Source of the DNA: Burkholderia thailandensis E264
GTDB taxonomy: Bacteria > Pseudomonadota > Gammaproteobacteria > Burkholderiales > Burkholderiaceae
Length of the DNA: 64,000 nt
NCBI RefSeq assembly: GCF_000012365.1
Contig: NC_007651.1
Span: forward strand, 3,348,001 to 3,412,000
Direction of reading: 5' to 3'
Part shown: positions 22,825 to 31,844 of the stretch, one piece after another
Numbering within the stretch: position 1 is the stretch's first letter
Layout: the number at the start of each line of letters is the position of its first letter
Position numbers and translations under genes: made by a program
Notes under the pieces: generated by a model
Seen by the model: only the letters and a program-made list of their open reading frames with translations
Databases searched by the model: none
Told to the model about the DNA's origin: nothing

Positions 22825-23421
22825 ATGGAGCCCCGTCCGGCGCCGCCGCGGCGCCTGATCGTCGCAATCACGGGCGCCACCGGCGCGATCTACGGCGTGC
22901 GCATGCTCGACATGCTGCGCGCGTCGGGCGGCGTCGAAACGCACCTGCTGATCTCGAGCGCCGGCTGGCTCAACATCCAGCACGAACTGCAGTTGTCGAA
23001 GGACGACGTGCTCGCACGCGCCGACGTCGTCCATTCGGTGCGCGACGTCGGCGCGAGCATCGCGTCCGGCTCGTTCGCGACCGACGGCATGATCGTCGCG
23101 CCGTGCTCGATGAGGACGCTCGCGAGCATCGCGCACGGGCTGTCCGACAATCTCATCACCCGCGCCGCCGACGTCGCGCTGAAGGAGCGCCGCCGGCTCG
23201 TGCTGCTCGTGCGCGAGACGCCGTTCAACCTCGTGCATCTGCGCAACATGACGGCCGTCACCGAGATGGGCGGCGTGATCTTCCCGCCGCTGCCCGCGTT
23301 CTACGCAATGCCGAAGACGATCGGCGAGATGGTGGACCATACGGTCGCGCGCGTGCTCGACATGTTCGCGCTCGGCGTGCCGCGCACCGCGCCGTGGCAG
23401 GGGCTGCGCGAGCACGGCTGA
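22825..23421 (+). CDS. ubiX: Flavin prenyltransferase UbiX
   Basis: A 198-residue flavoprotein that attaches a dimethylallyl group to FMN, making the cofactor for UbiD-type decarboxylases in ubiquinone synthesis. The N-terminal motif VAITGATGAIYGVRML binds FMN phosphate. The block GSFATDGMIVAPCSMRTLA and the C-terminal FYAMPKTIGEMVDH segment are family hallmarks, with Glu and Arg in LLVRETPFN. The first eight residues (MEPRPAPP) are an extension beyond the fold. A GC-rich terminator follows directly. Confidence 0.95.
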   Translation: MEPRPAPPRRLIVAITGATGAIYGVRMLDMLRASGGVETHLLISSAGWLNIQHELQLSKDDVLARADVVHSVRDVGASIASGSFATDGMIVAPCSMRTLASIAHGLSDNLITRAADVALKERRRLVLLVRETPFNLVHLRNMTAVTEMGGVIFPPLPAFYAMPKTIGEMVDHTVARVLDMFALGVPRTAPWQGLREHG

Positions 23422-23431
23422 CGCCGCCCCG

Positions 23432-23456
23432 GCCGCGCCGATGGCGCGGCGTTTCC
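23432..23456 (+). terminator. Terminator after ubiX
   Basis: Perfect 8-base stem GCCGCGCC / GGCGCGGC with a GAT loop, followed by GTTTCC, 11 bases after the ubiX stop. Confidence 0.6.
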
Positions 23457-23676
23457 GTTGTGCATCGGCTTGCCCTCCGATTCCGGCTGTTCTCCGTCGC
23501 CTTCGTTCCTGCGCGATCAGCACCTCGCCGTGTCGCGCCGCATCGACGAAACGCATGGCCGCGCCCGCACGATTAACAACACCAAAGACACAATCAAATC
23601 CGTTTTTGGCATTTATCAATGATCGGTGCGAGCCTATAGTCGTAGGCAATATCGTTTCGCAGAAGTCCCGCTCATC

Positions 23677-24465
23677 ATGAACCGCCTTCCGTCACTTTAT
23701 TTATCGCACGGCGCGCCGACGCTGCCGATCGATCCGACGCTGCCGTCCGGCGCATTCACCGCGCTCGGCGGCGAGCTGCCGCGCCCGCGCGCGGTGCTGA
23801 TGCTGTCCGCGCACTGGCTCACGCAGCAGCCCGTCGTCAGCACCGCCGAGCGGCCCGACACGATCCACGATTTCTACGGCTTTCCGCGCGCGCTCTATGA
23901 AATCCGCTATCCGGCGCCCGGCGCGCCCGACGTCGCGGCCCGCGCGGCCGCGCTGCTAGGCGGCGCGGGCATCGAGACCGCGGCCACGCCGCATGGCCTC
24001 GATCACGGCGCGTGGGTGCCGATGCTGCTGATGTTCCCGCACGCCGACGTGCCTGTCGCGCAGTTGTCGATCCAGCCGCGCGCCGGCGCCGCGCACCACT
24101 TTCGCGTCGGCCGCGCGCTGCGGTCGCTGCGCGACGACGGCGTGATGGTGATCGGCTCGGGCCAGATCACGCACAACCTGCGCGCGGCGGATTTCTCGGC
24201 CGCGCCCGAGGACGCGGATCCGCGCGTCGCCGAATTCACCGGCTGGTTCGAGGAGAAGCTCGCCGCGCGCGACATCGACGCGCTCCTCGACTACCGCCGC
24301 CAGGCGCCACATGCGGCACTGATGCACCCGACCGACGAGCACCTGTTGCCCGTGTTCGCGGCGCTCGGCGCGGCGGACGACGACTACCGGCCGAGAATCC
24401 AGTCGCTCGGCACGTACCAGCGCGTGCTCGCGATGACGAACTACGTGTTCGACCCGGCCGCCTGA
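23677..24465 (+). CDS. LigB-type extradiol dioxygenase (DODA/YgiD-like)
   Basis: A 262-residue class III extradiol dioxygenase of the 4,5-DOPA dioxygenase group. Four metal-ligand or acid-base histidines are in conserved contexts: YLSHGAP, LSAHWLT, TIHDFYGFP and HGLDHGAWVPM. The C-terminal MHPTDEHLLP block carries another. Plant and bacterial members cleave DOPA or related catechols; the physiological substrate here is unknown. The local upstream DNA is AT-richer than its surroundings and has a TATAGT box at 23635, but no well-spaced -35. It is convergent with the permease that follows. Confidence 0.88.
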   Translation: MNRLPSLYLSHGAPTLPIDPTLPSGAFTALGGELPRPRAVLMLSAHWLTQQPVVSTAERPDTIHDFYGFPRALYEIRYPAPGAPDVAARAAALLGGAGIETAATPHGLDHGAWVPMLLMFPHADVPVAQLSIQPRAGAAHHFRVGRALRSLRDDGVMVIGSGQITHNLRAADFSAAPEDADPRVAEFTGWFEEKLAARDIDALLDYRRQAPHAALMHPTDEHLLPVFAALGAADDDYRPRIQSLGTYQRVLAMTNYVFDPAA

Positions 24466-24537
24466 ACGACGCGGCGCGGGAATGTCGGCATCCCCGAGAG
24501 GCTACGGGCCAACGGGCCGCGAGGATCGCCCCAAACG

Positions 24538-24573
24538 ACGAAGCCCGCCCGGGACATCCCGGGCGGGCTTCGT
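24538..24573. terminator. Bidirectional hairpin between convergent genes
   Basis: A perfect 16-base stem, ACGAAGCCCGCCCGGG and its complement, around a 4-base ACAT loop. It lies between the stop codons of the dioxygenase and permease genes. Confidence 0.7.
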
Positions 24574-24621
24574 TCGAGAGATTCGGCCGTCGCCGCCGAT
24601 CGCCGGCGACGCACCGTACGA

Positions 24622-26223
24622 TTATGCGCCGATCCCTTCGAGGATCTCGTCGCGCGACTCGCGCTCGTCGAGATATTCGGTGCGATAGCCGGTGTTCACG
24701 CCCCAGTAGTAGAACACGAGCGCGATCGCCGCGACGACCAGCATGTCCCAGCCGTACGGCAGCAGGCCGTGGCCGCCGAACTCCTTGCTGCCGATGAGCG
24801 ACAGCACGGCCATCGTCGGCAGGTACGCGACGAGCCACCACGCGGCCTTCAGGTCGCGGCCCCAGCCGCTCCAGCCGGACTTGCCCTGAAAGTAGAAGTA
24901 GACCGGCAGCGCGACGACCATCAGCAGGATGATCTCGCCCGTCAGCGGCCACTTCGCCCAGTACAGGATCAGCGATGCGCAGACAAACGCGAACGGCGCG
25001 ATCAGCTTCATGCCGGGAATCGACAGCGGACGCTCGAGGTCCGTCGCCGCGCGGCGCAGCGCCATCAGGCTGATCGGGCCCGTCAGGTACGAGATCACGG
25101 TCGCGACCGAGATCACCGCGGCAAGCGAGCTCCAGCCGCGGAAGAAGAACAGGAAGATGAACGACACGATCAGGTTGAACCACATCGCGGGACGCGGCAC
25201 GCCGTACAGCGGATGCACGCTGCCGAAGATCTTCGGCATCGTGTTGTTGCGCTCCATGGCGTAGATCATGCGGGTCGTCGTCGCCATGTAGGTCGTGCCG
25301 GTGCCGCTCGGGCTCACGAACGCGTCGACGTACAGCAGGATCGCGAGCCAGTTCAGGTTCAGCGCGATCGCCAGCTCCGCGAACGGCGACGCGAAGTTGA
25401 AGTGCGCCCAGCCCTTCGCGACGTCGGCCGGGTTCACTGCGCCGATGTACGCCACTTGCAGCAGCACGTAGATCACGAGCGCGATCAGGATCGACGAGAT
25501 CACCGCGAACGGCACGCTGCGCGACGGGTTGCGCGCTTCGCCGGCGAGGTTCACGGGGCTCTGGAAGCCGTTGAACGCGAACACGATGCCGCTCGTCGCG
25601 ACCGCCGTCAGCACGGCCGACCAGCCGTACGGCGCGAAGCTCGACGAACCGCCCGCCGTGCCGAGGTTCTCGCTATGGAAGCTCGACAGCAGCAGGCCCG
25701 CGATCGTGAGGCCCGGAATCAGGAACTTGAAGATCGTGATCGTGGTGTTCGCACGCGCGAAGAGCTTCACGCCCCAGTAGTTGAGCAGGAAGTAGATGAC
25801 GACGAGGACGGCCGACAATAGCAGCCCGGGTGTCGTGAGCTCGCCGTTGACGAAGAGCGCGTGCGCCCACGCATACGGCCACGTGCTCATGTACTGGATC
25901 GACGCCTCTGCCTCGATCGGGATCACCGAGACGATCGCGATCCAGTTCGCCCACGCGCTGATGAAGCCGACGAGCGAGCCGTGCGAGTAGCGTGCATAGC
26001 GGACCATGCCGCCCGATTCGGGGAACATCGCGCCGAGCTCGGCGTACGTGAGCGCAATGGCGAGAATCACGACCGCGCCGATGATCCACGCGCAGATGGC
26101 GGCAGGCCCGGCGATCTTGGCGGCTTTCCATGCGCCGAACAGCCAGCCCGATCCGATGATCGAACCCAGCCCGGTCAGCATCAGGGCGAACGGGCCGATG
26201 TTCCGTTGAATAGAACTCTTCAC
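24622..26223 (-). CDS. APC-family amino acid/amine permease
   Basis: A 533-residue inner-membrane transporter of the APC superfamily with about 12 spans. The first span carries MLTGLGSIIGSGWLFGAWKA, whose Gly-rich break is the substrate site in relatives. It is longer than, and only distantly similar to, the permease at 9783. The family has amino acid and polyamine substrates; none can be assigned. The start codon is GTG (26223), supported by the strong ribosome site AGGAGAGG directly upstream. The C-terminus is acidic (YLDERESRDEILEG). Confidence 0.88.
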   Translation of the reverse strand: MKSSIQRNIGPFALMLTGLGSIIGSGWLFGAWKAAKIAGPAAICAWIIGAVVILAIALTYAELGAMFPESGGMVRYARYSHGSLVGFISAWANWIAIVSVIPIEAEASIQYMSTWPYAWAHALFVNGELTTPGLLLSAVLVVIYFLLNYWGVKLFARANTTITIFKFLIPGLTIAGLLLSSFHSENLGTAGGSSSFAPYGWSAVLTAVATSGIVFAFNGFQSPVNLAGEARNPSRSVPFAVISSILIALVIYVLLQVAYIGAVNPADVAKGWAHFNFASPFAELAIALNLNWLAILLYVDAFVSPSGTGTTYMATTTRMIYAMERNNTMPKIFGSVHPLYGVPRPAMWFNLIVSFIFLFFFRGWSSLAAVISVATVISYLTGPISLMALRRAATDLERPLSIPGMKLIAPFAFVCASLILYWAKWPLTGEIILLMVVALPVYFYFQGKSGWSGWGRDLKAAWWLVAYLPTMAVLSLIGSKEFGGHGLLPYGWDMLVVAAIALVFYYWGVNTGYRTEYLDERESRDEILEGIGA

Positions 26224-26657
26224 AACCTCTCCTATGTCTCAACAAGCAAGGTCGGTACGCCGCCCGGGATCGAGCCGGACGGCACCGCGCATGCATTCTT
26301 GGGGGACAGGTTGCCCGATCGGGAGCAACCCATCCGCGCGCGGCGCGTAGTTTAACGGTTGCACCGGACAATGGACGCAAAAATCGATCGCCCCCTACAA
26401 AAAATCCATGACATTAGCAAGCTTTGTAAGCTCTAATATTGGGTTATCTAAGAAAAAACCCTGAGACATGATCGAAGACGATTGACCGTCGAATCGAATA
26501 GTCGTATAAACGGTCGAGCAGGATTTCAAGCGGCGAGTGAATAGGTTCTTTCGTAGTTCGCCCATCAACGGTACTCCGGTTGGTCCCATTACCCCCTTCC
26601 TTGATTTTCATGCGCTCCCCGGGCTTTGGCCCTGTTTTACATTTTTAGGAACAAGTT
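26224..26657. other. Divergent region between permease and cold-shock gene
   Basis: About 430 bases, clearly more AT-rich from 26380 on. It probably holds the long untranslated leader of the cold-shock gene, as is usual for csp mRNAs, and the permease promoter. A small minus-strand frame (26395-26589) is described separately. Confidence 0.45.
26395..26589 (-). CDS. Possible small protein (64 aa), uncertain
   Basis: A 64-codon frame on the minus strand, antisense to the presumed cold-shock leader. In its favour are a strong Shine-Dalgarno-like GGAAGGGGG just before the ATG and a natural amino acid mix (for example MGELRKNLFTRRLKSC), unlike the Arg/Ala-rich spurious frames elsewhere. Against it are the lack of any recognised family, the low-GC codon use unlike neighbours, and the position inside a likely regulatory leader. 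A second start (MGEL) lies nine codons in. Confidence 0.25.
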   Translation of the reverse strand: MGPTGVPLMGELRKNLFTRRLKSCSTVYTTIRFDGQSSSIMSQGFFLDNPILELTKLANVMDFL

Positions 26658-26861
26658 ATGGCAACCGGTACCGTCAAGTGGTTCAACGACGCTAAGGGTT
26701 TTGGTTTCATCACGCCGGAAGGCGGCGGCGAAGATCTCTTCGCGCACTTCTCGGAAATCCGCGTCGACGGCTTCAAGACGCTGCAAGAGAACCAGAAGGT
26801 CGAGTTTGAAGTGAAGACCGGCCCGAAGGGCCTGCAGGCAGCGAACATCAAGCCGCTGTAA
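26658..26861 (+). CDS. Cold-shock protein (CspA family)
   Basis: A 67-residue single cold-shock domain. The RNA-binding motifs are intact: RNP1 as KGFGFITP and RNP2 as DLFAHFSEI. The start [17 protein letters not shown] is canonical. These proteins bind single-stranded RNA and melt structure at low temperature or during stress. AGGA precedes the ATG. An unusually long AT-rich upstream stretch is probably the temperature-sensitive leader, and a strong hairpin terminator lies 29 bases after the stop. Burkholderia encode several paralogues, so no letter is assigned. Confidence 0.95.
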   Translation: MATGTVKWFNDAKGFGFITPEGGGEDLFAHFSEIRVDGFKTLQENQKVEFEVKTGPKGLQAANIKPL

Positions 26862-26889
26862 GCGCAGCACGAGATTTCGCAGCACAGCA

Positions 26890-26915
26890 AAAAGCCCCGC
26901 TTCGGCGGGGCTTTT
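26890..26915 (+). terminator. Intrinsic terminator after the cold-shock gene
   Basis: AAAAGCCCCGC / GCGGGGCTTTT with a TTCG tetraloop, continuing into GCTTTTGCT. A textbook rho-independent terminator. Confidence 0.9.
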
Positions 26916-27038
26916 GCTTTTGCTGCGCACGCGTCGAACCGCGCGCGGCGCACGCTCGCAAGGCGCCGGCAGCGTGCGGCCTATCCTGCCGCCGCGTGCA
27001 CGTCCGCGGAAGTCGAACGCCTTCCGGCGCGCGACGCG

Positions 27039-28301
27039 TCAGCCGCCGTACACGCGCTGCGCATGAATGCCGAGGCCCGTCGCGACGCTCGCGAGGCGAT
27101 CGCCGTACACCGGCTGCGCATCCGGAAACGCCGCCGCGAGCGCGCCCGACAGGAACGCGAGCCCCGTCGAGCCGCCCGTGAAATACAGCGCGCCGACGTC
27201 GTGCGGCGCGATCCCCGCGAGCCGCACCGTCTCGCGTGCGGCGTCGACGATCCGCGCGGTCTCGTCGCGGCTCGCGTCAACCAATTGATCCGCGTCGAAC
27301 GCGATCAGCAGATCCTCCTCGACGTCGTTCAGATCGATCATCGTCTCGCCGCCCGCCGACACGCCGATCTTCGCCTCCTCCGCGCGCGCGGCGAGCGCGT
27401 GGCCGAACCGTAGCTCGACGACGCGCAGCAGGCGCTCGAAATGACGCGTATCCACGTACAGGTGCTTCATCAGCTTGAGCTCGCCGATTCGCTTCGGCGT
27501 ATAGACGGTGTTGATCAGGTGCCAGGTCGCCAGATCGAAATAGATCCGGTTCGGCAGCTCGCGGCCCTCCGGATCGAGCGCGCGGTAGCCGAACGCGGGC
27601 AGCACCGCGGACAGCTCGACGCGCCGGTCGTAATCGGTGCCGGCGACATGTACGCCGTGATGCGCAAGCACGTCGTCCTTGCGCTCGAGCCGGCGCATCC
27701 GCTCGGGGCCGACCCGCACGAGCGAGAAGTCCGACGTGCCGCCGCCGATGTCCGCGACGAGCACGAGCCGCTCGGCGTCCTGCCGCGATTCGTAATCGAA
27801 CGCAGCCGCGATCGGCTCGTACTGGAACTGCACGTCGGCGAGCCCGACCGCGTGCGCGGCCGCCTCGAGCTGCTGCTGCGCAAGGCGGTCTGCGCGCGGA
27901 TCGCCGTCGACGAAAAACACCGGGCGGCCAAGCACCGCGCGGCCGATCGCCCCGCCCGCGCACGCCTCGGCCTTCTGCTTCAGATGCATCAGGAAGAGCG
28001 CGATCACGTCGGTGTACGCGATCGCCGAGCCGTCGCCGAGATCGGTCGTCGTTTCCGCGAGCGGCGAGCCGAGAATGCTCTTCATCGAACGCATCAGGCG
28101 GCCGTCGAAGCCGTCGATGTACGATGCGAGCGCCGCGCGGCCGTACTCGCGGGCGCCCTCGTCGGTATTGAAGAAGATGGCGGTGGGCAGCGTCAGGTGC
28201 TCGCCTTCGACGGGAGCGAGCCGCATCCCGGTCGCGCCGCCGCCGCGCGGCAGCGCGACCGCGGAATTGGACGTGCCGAAGTCGATCGCGCAGTAAGTCA
28301 T
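27039..28301 (-). CDS. Hsp70-family protein lacking a substrate domain (YegD-like)
   Basis: A 420-residue actin/Hsp70-fold ATPase. Phosphate 1 is AIDFGTSNSAVAL, phosphate 2 is VADIGGGTSDFSLV, and the adenosine motif is YFTGGSTGLAFL, so nucleotide binding looks intact. DnaK is about 640 residues; the protein stops where the nucleotide-binding domain ends, so the substrate-binding domain and lid are absent. This matches the YegD group of short Hsp70 relatives, whose function is unknown. The ATG at 28301 is chosen because the upstream frame has no Hsp70 character. It is apparently monocistronic. Confidence 0.88.
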   Translation of the reverse strand: MTYCAIDFGTSNSAVALPRGGGATGMRLAPVEGEHLTLPTAIFFNTDEGAREYGRAALASYIDGFDGRLMRSMKSILGSPLAETTTDLGDGSAIAYTDVIALFLMHLKQKAEACAGGAIGRAVLGRPVFFVDGDPRADRLAQQQLEAAAHAVGLADVQFQYEPIAAAFDYESRQDAERLVLVADIGGGTSDFSLVRVGPERMRRLERKDDVLAHHGVHVAGTDYDRRVELSAVLPAFGYRALDPEGRELPNRIYFDLATWHLINTVYTPKRIGELKLMKHLYVDTRHFERLLRVVELRFGHALAARAEEAKIGVSAGGETMIDLNDVEEDLLIAFDADQLVDASRDETARIVDAARETVRLAGIAPHDVGALYFTGGSTGLAFLSGALAAAFPDAQPVYGDRLASVATGLGIHAQRVYGG

Positions 28302-28517
28302 GGGCGGGCCGCCGGACAGCGGTGCGAAAAACGAAAAGGACCGGCTTTTTATCACGAAACCGCCGCGCGTCACAACCGGGGCGCGAACGGATGCACGCGA
28401 GACCCGGCGCGCGAGGCGGCGGCCGGCGCAGGGGAACGACGGGCGCGCGCCCATATTGCCGCGCCGGCCGGCGGCGGCTTCACCGTGAGGCGCGCGCCGG
28501 CCGTGCGTTTCGTTACG

Positions 28518-29123
28518 TCAAGCCGCCGACGAGAACGGCTTGTGCCACGCGTCCGCGTAGACGACCTCGCCGATCGCGTGGCGCGTGCGCGGCGCGCGTT
28601 CGCGCTCGCGCAGCACCGGATCGAGCTTGTCGGCATCGCCGTAGTGGCCGATCGAGATGATCGCGAGCGGCTCGACGTCGGCGGGAATCGCGAACGCGTC
28701 GCGGAACGCCTTCACGTCGAAACCGCTCATCTGGTGCGCCGCGAGACCGAGCGCGTGCGCCTGCAGCACGAGCGACATCGCGGCCGCACCGGCGTCGTAG
28801 AGCGCCGTCGGACTCGGCTCGCCCTTCGACGTGAGCGTGTGCGCGGTCACCGCGATCAGCACGGGCGCGGGCGCGTTCCAGCCCTGATTGAACGGCACGA
28901 GGGTCGAGAAGGCGCGCTTGAACGCGACTTCGTCCTTGCTGCGGTCGAATACGATGAAGCGCCACGGCTGCGCGTTGTACGCGGACGGCGCCCAGCGCGC
29001 CGCTTCGAGCACGGCATGCAGATGCTCGGCGCTGACGGGCTCGCTCGAATACGCGCGCGGACTCCAGCGGCCGGCGATCAGTTCGTGAATCGAAACGGAA
29101 GTGGGAGCGGGTTTGACGGACAT
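28518..29123 (-). CDS. Nitroreductase-family FMN oxidoreductase
   Basis: A 201-residue member of the nitroreductase family. The N-terminal IAGRWSPRAYSSEPVS segment binds FMN phosphate (Arg-Ser-x-Arg type), followed by EAARWAPSAYNAQPWRFIV, the family signature. The C-terminal ISIGHYGDADKL block completes the fold. Such enzymes reduce nitro groups, quinones or flavins with NAD(P)H. Substrate and partner are unknown. A start five codons upstream is possible (29138); MSVKP is the better family match. It stands alone. Confidence 0.88.
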   Translation of the reverse strand: MSVKPAPTSVSIHELIAGRWSPRAYSSEPVSAEHLHAVLEAARWAPSAYNAQPWRFIVFDRSKDEVAFKRAFSTLVPFNQGWNAPAPVLIAVTAHTLTSKGEPSPTALYDAGAAAMSLVLQAHALGLAAHQMSGFDVKAFRDAFAIPADVEPLAIISIGHYGDADKLDPVLRERERAPRTRHAIGEVVYADAWHKPFSSAA

Positions 29124-29434
29124 GCGTTTCCTCACCAATTTTTAAAAAGGGCTCGGTCGCCCGGAAAAGAAACGCCAGCATAACCGCTTGTCGATGAGCT
29201 TGCCGAACCGTGCGCGCAAATGCAAATCGGCGTTTGCGCAGAGGAACGCCGGACGCGGCAAGGCGGCGGCCGGCGCACCGGCCCTGCCGTGCGGAGAGCG
29301 GGACAATGCAAGCCAATGTGCGCCGCGCATTCCCGGCCGCGCCTCGACCTTCCCGCGCCGGTCGCGTGCGGCAAGAACATCGCGGCAGCTCCCGCCGCGC
29401 CGCCGGCTCCGCGTGCGCGGCGCAGCCACGCCGC

Positions 29435-30718
29435 TCAAGCCGCGCTCGCCGAGACCCGCGCCGTCCCGCGATTGATCCGCAACACGATCAGCGCACCGAC
29501 GATGCACAGCCCGCCCGAGATCATCGACGCGACCGTATAAGTGCCGAGGCTCGCGCGCAGCATGCCGGCGCCGAGCGCCGCAAACGCCGCGCCGAGCTGG
29601 TGGCCCGCGACGATCCAGCCGAACACGACGGGCGCCGCGTCCTTGCCGTACACGTCGGTTGCAAGACGCACGGTAGGCGGCACGGTCGCGATCCAGTCGA
29701 GCCCGTAGAACACCGCGAAGAGCGGCAGCCCGAAGAAATCGATGCCGAACGCGTGCGGCAGATAGATCAGCGACAGCCCGCGCAGCCCGTAATACCAGAA
29801 CAGCAGCACGCGGCTGTCGTAGCGGTCGGACAGCCAGCCCGACATCGTCGTGCCGATCAGATCGAACACGCCCATCGCCGCGAGCAGCGACGCGCCCTGC
29901 ACTTCAGTCATCCCGTAGTCGCTGCACATCGCGATCAGGTGCGTGCCGACGTAGCCGTTCGTGCTCGCGCCGCAGATGAAGAAGCTGAAGAACAGCAGCC
30001 AGAAGTCGCGTGTCTTCGACGCGGTCGCGAGCGTGCCGAATGCAACCGCGATCGGGTTGCGCTTCGCGCCGTCGTCCGCGCGCGGCGCGTTCGCGGGCTC
30101 GCCATACGGGCGCAGCCCGACATCCGACGGCCGCTCCGGCAGCAGCAGCGCGACGAGCGGCACCGCGATCGCCACGGCCACCGCGACCGTCAGCACGACG
30201 GGCCGCCACCCGTGGTGCTGCGCGATCGCCGCGAGCATCGGCAGGAACACGAGCTGGCCCGTCGCGGAGCTTGCGGTCAGCAGCCCCATCACGAGGCCGC
30301 GCCGCGCGACGAACCAGCGGGTGACGAAGGTCGCCGACAGCGTGAGCGCCGCGACGCCCGTCGCGCCGCCAACCATCACGCCCCAGACGAGCACCATCTG
30401 CCACGTCGCCGTCATCATCGACGACAACGCGACGCCCGCGCCCATCACGACGAGCGCGGCGAGAATCGTCGGCCGCACGCCGAAGCGCTGCATCGCCGCG
30501 GCCGCGAACGGCCCGGTCAGCCCGTAGAGCGCGATGTTCACCGAGATCGCGAGCGAGATCGACGCGCGGCTCCAGCCGAACTCGTGCTCGAGCGGCACCA
30601 TCAGCACGCTCGGCGTCGCACGGGTGCCCGCCGCCGCGAGAAGAATCAGGAACACCACCGCCGCCGCGAGCCAGCCGTAATGAAAACGCCCGCCTATCCG
30701 CCTTGCCGCCCAGTTCAT
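29435..30718 (-). CDS. Major facilitator superfamily transporter
   Basis: A 427-residue MFS carrier with 12 predicted spans. The first span is FHYGWLAAAVVFLILLAAAG, and the loop between spans 2 and 3 carries AAMQRFGVRPTILAAL, the form of motif A in monocarboxylate-like porters. A central cytoplasmic loop (residues 200-220) has YGEPANAPRADDGAKR. The subtype resembles oxalate/formate and monocarboxylate carriers, but the substrate is not known. A GGAGTG ribosome site fixes the start at 30718. It is divergent from a TetR-type regulator, with two operator palindromes between them. Confidence 0.88.
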   Translation of the reverse strand: MNWAARRIGGRFHYGWLAAAVVFLILLAAAGTRATPSVLMVPLEHEFGWSRASISLAISVNIALYGLTGPFAAAAMQRFGVRPTILAALVVMGAGVALSSMMTATWQMVLVWGVMVGGATGVAALTLSATFVTRWFVARRGLVMGLLTASSATGQLVFLPMLAAIAQHHGWRPVVLTVAVAVAIAVPLVALLLPERPSDVGLRPYGEPANAPRADDGAKRNPIAVAFGTLATASKTRDFWLLFFSFFICGASTNGYVGTHLIAMCSDYGMTEVQGASLLAAMGVFDLIGTTMSGWLSDRYDSRVLLFWYYGLRGLSLIYLPHAFGIDFFGLPLFAVFYGLDWIATVPPTVRLATDVYGKDAAPVVFGWIVAGHQLGAAFAALGAGMLRASLGTYTVASMISGGLCIVGALIVLRINRGTARVSASAA

Positions 30719-30791
30719 TCGTTTCACTCCTGACGCCGGCCGCGCCAAGCCGTCGACGCGCCGGTGGTTGAGGGGAAATTCCGCCGATCTT

Positions 30792-30807
30792 GTTACCGAT
30801 CGGTCAC
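30792..30807. promoter_or_regulatory. TetR-type operator, copy 1
   Basis: GTTACCGATCGGTCAC, with the perfect core palindrome ACCGATCGGT. It is the near mirror image of the copy at 30825. Its position between divergent MFS and regulator genes supports binding by the regulator. Confidence 0.75.
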
Positions 30808-30813
30808 AAGTTG

Positions 30814-30842
30814 TTGCGATCCTAGTGACCGATCGGTAACAT
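30814..30842 (+). promoter_or_regulatory. Probable promoter of the TetR-type regulator
   Basis: TTGCGA (30814) and TAACAT (30837) are separated by exactly 17 bases. The -10 box lies within operator copy 2, which predicts autorepression. Confidence 0.5.
30825..30840. promoter_or_regulatory. TetR-type operator, copy 2
   Basis: GTGACCGATCGGTAAC, the exact reverse complement of copy 1. The centres of the two sites are 33 bases apart, about three helical turns, so two dimers would lie on the same face of the DNA. It overlaps the proposed -10 box of the regulator gene. Confidence 0.75.
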
Positions 30843-30876
30843 GTCAAGCGTTCAATTTTCGTAGTCGGGATCGAGC

Positions 30877-31524
30877 ATGGCCACCACTACCGCCGCCAAG
30901 CCTGCCGCCAAGGCCGCCGCCAAACCGGCCGGCCGCCGGGCGCGCAGCACGCAAGTCGCGGGCGCGCAGGCGCAGCAGCACCTGCTGCGCGCCGCCGAGG
31001 AGCTGTTCTATCAGGAAGGAATTCGCGCGGTAGGCGTCGACGCGGTCGTCGAGCGCGCGGGCGTCAACAAGATGAGCCTCTACCGGCAGTTCGCGTCGAA
31101 AGACGAGCTCGTCCTCGCGTACCTCGATCGAATGGACGCGTGCTTCTTCGAGCGCTTGGACGCGAGCGTCGCCAAGCATCCGAACGACCCGAAGGCGCAG
31201 CTCGTCCAGTACTTCGACGACCTCGCGCAGCGCGCGTCGCAGCCGGGCTACCGGGGCTGCCCGTTCGTCAACGTCGCGACCGAGTTCCCGGATCTCGATC
31301 ATCCGGCGCGGCGCGCAGTGGCCGACAACAAGGACCGGCTGACGGCGCGGCTCGTCGCGCTGTCGGAGGCGGCGGGCGCGCGCGAGCCGCAGGCGCTCGC
31401 CGGCGCGCTCGCATTGGTGATCGAAGGCATTTACGCGGCGAGCCAGACGTACCGGCCGGGCGCATCCCCGATCGGCAGCGCGCCGGGTGTCGCGCGGCAA
31501 CTGATCGACGCGGCGTGCGCGTGA
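30877..31524 (+). CDS. TetR/AcrR-family transcriptional regulator
   Basis: A 215-residue regulator. Residues 1-28 are an Ala/Lys-rich tail (AAKPAAKAAAKPAGRRARST). The TetR DNA-binding domain follows at about residues 30-80, with the helix-turn-helix around VGVDAVVERAGVNKMSLYRQF. The C-terminal ligand domain begins near 85 and has the conserved GCPFVNVATEFPD segment found in regulators of oxidoreductase or transporter genes. It probably represses the divergent MFS gene and itself through the two palindromes. The inducer is unknown. Confidence 0.92.
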   Translation: MATTTAAKPAAKAAAKPAGRRARSTQVAGAQAQQHLLRAAEELFYQEGIRAVGVDAVVERAGVNKMSLYRQFASKDELVLAYLDRMDACFFERLDASVAKHPNDPKAQLVQYFDDLAQRASQPGYRGCPFVNVATEFPDLDHPARRAVADNKDRLTARLVALSEAAGAREPQALAGALALVIEGIYAASQTYRPGASPIGSAPGVARQLIDAACA

Positions 31525-31844
31525 TGCGCCGCCGGCAGGCGCGCAGCGGCCGGGTGCGCCGCGCATGACGCGCCGACGCGCGATCGTCGGCCGGCGGGCG
31601 AATCGCCGCGGCCGCGGATCGACACATCGGGCGCGCCCCGCCGCACGTCATTGCCGGCCGACTGCCCGCCGCATGCGGCATCGGTCGATTTCGCGCTGCC
31701 GCTCGCGTGCCCGGTCACGGCCCCGGCCCGCGAGTGCCCGCCGCGAACGCATCGGCTGAGGGCACACGAAACGCGTCGCCGCGCCACACGTCGCGCGGCG
31801 AGCGCCCGCTACAATCGCTGCTTGACCGCCACGCCGTTTCCGCC

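Noticed and set aside
27441..29183. 580-codon plus-strand frame across the Hsp70-like and nitroreductase genes
   Set aside because: It spans two real minus-strand genes and the gap between them, with composition of an antisense shadow.
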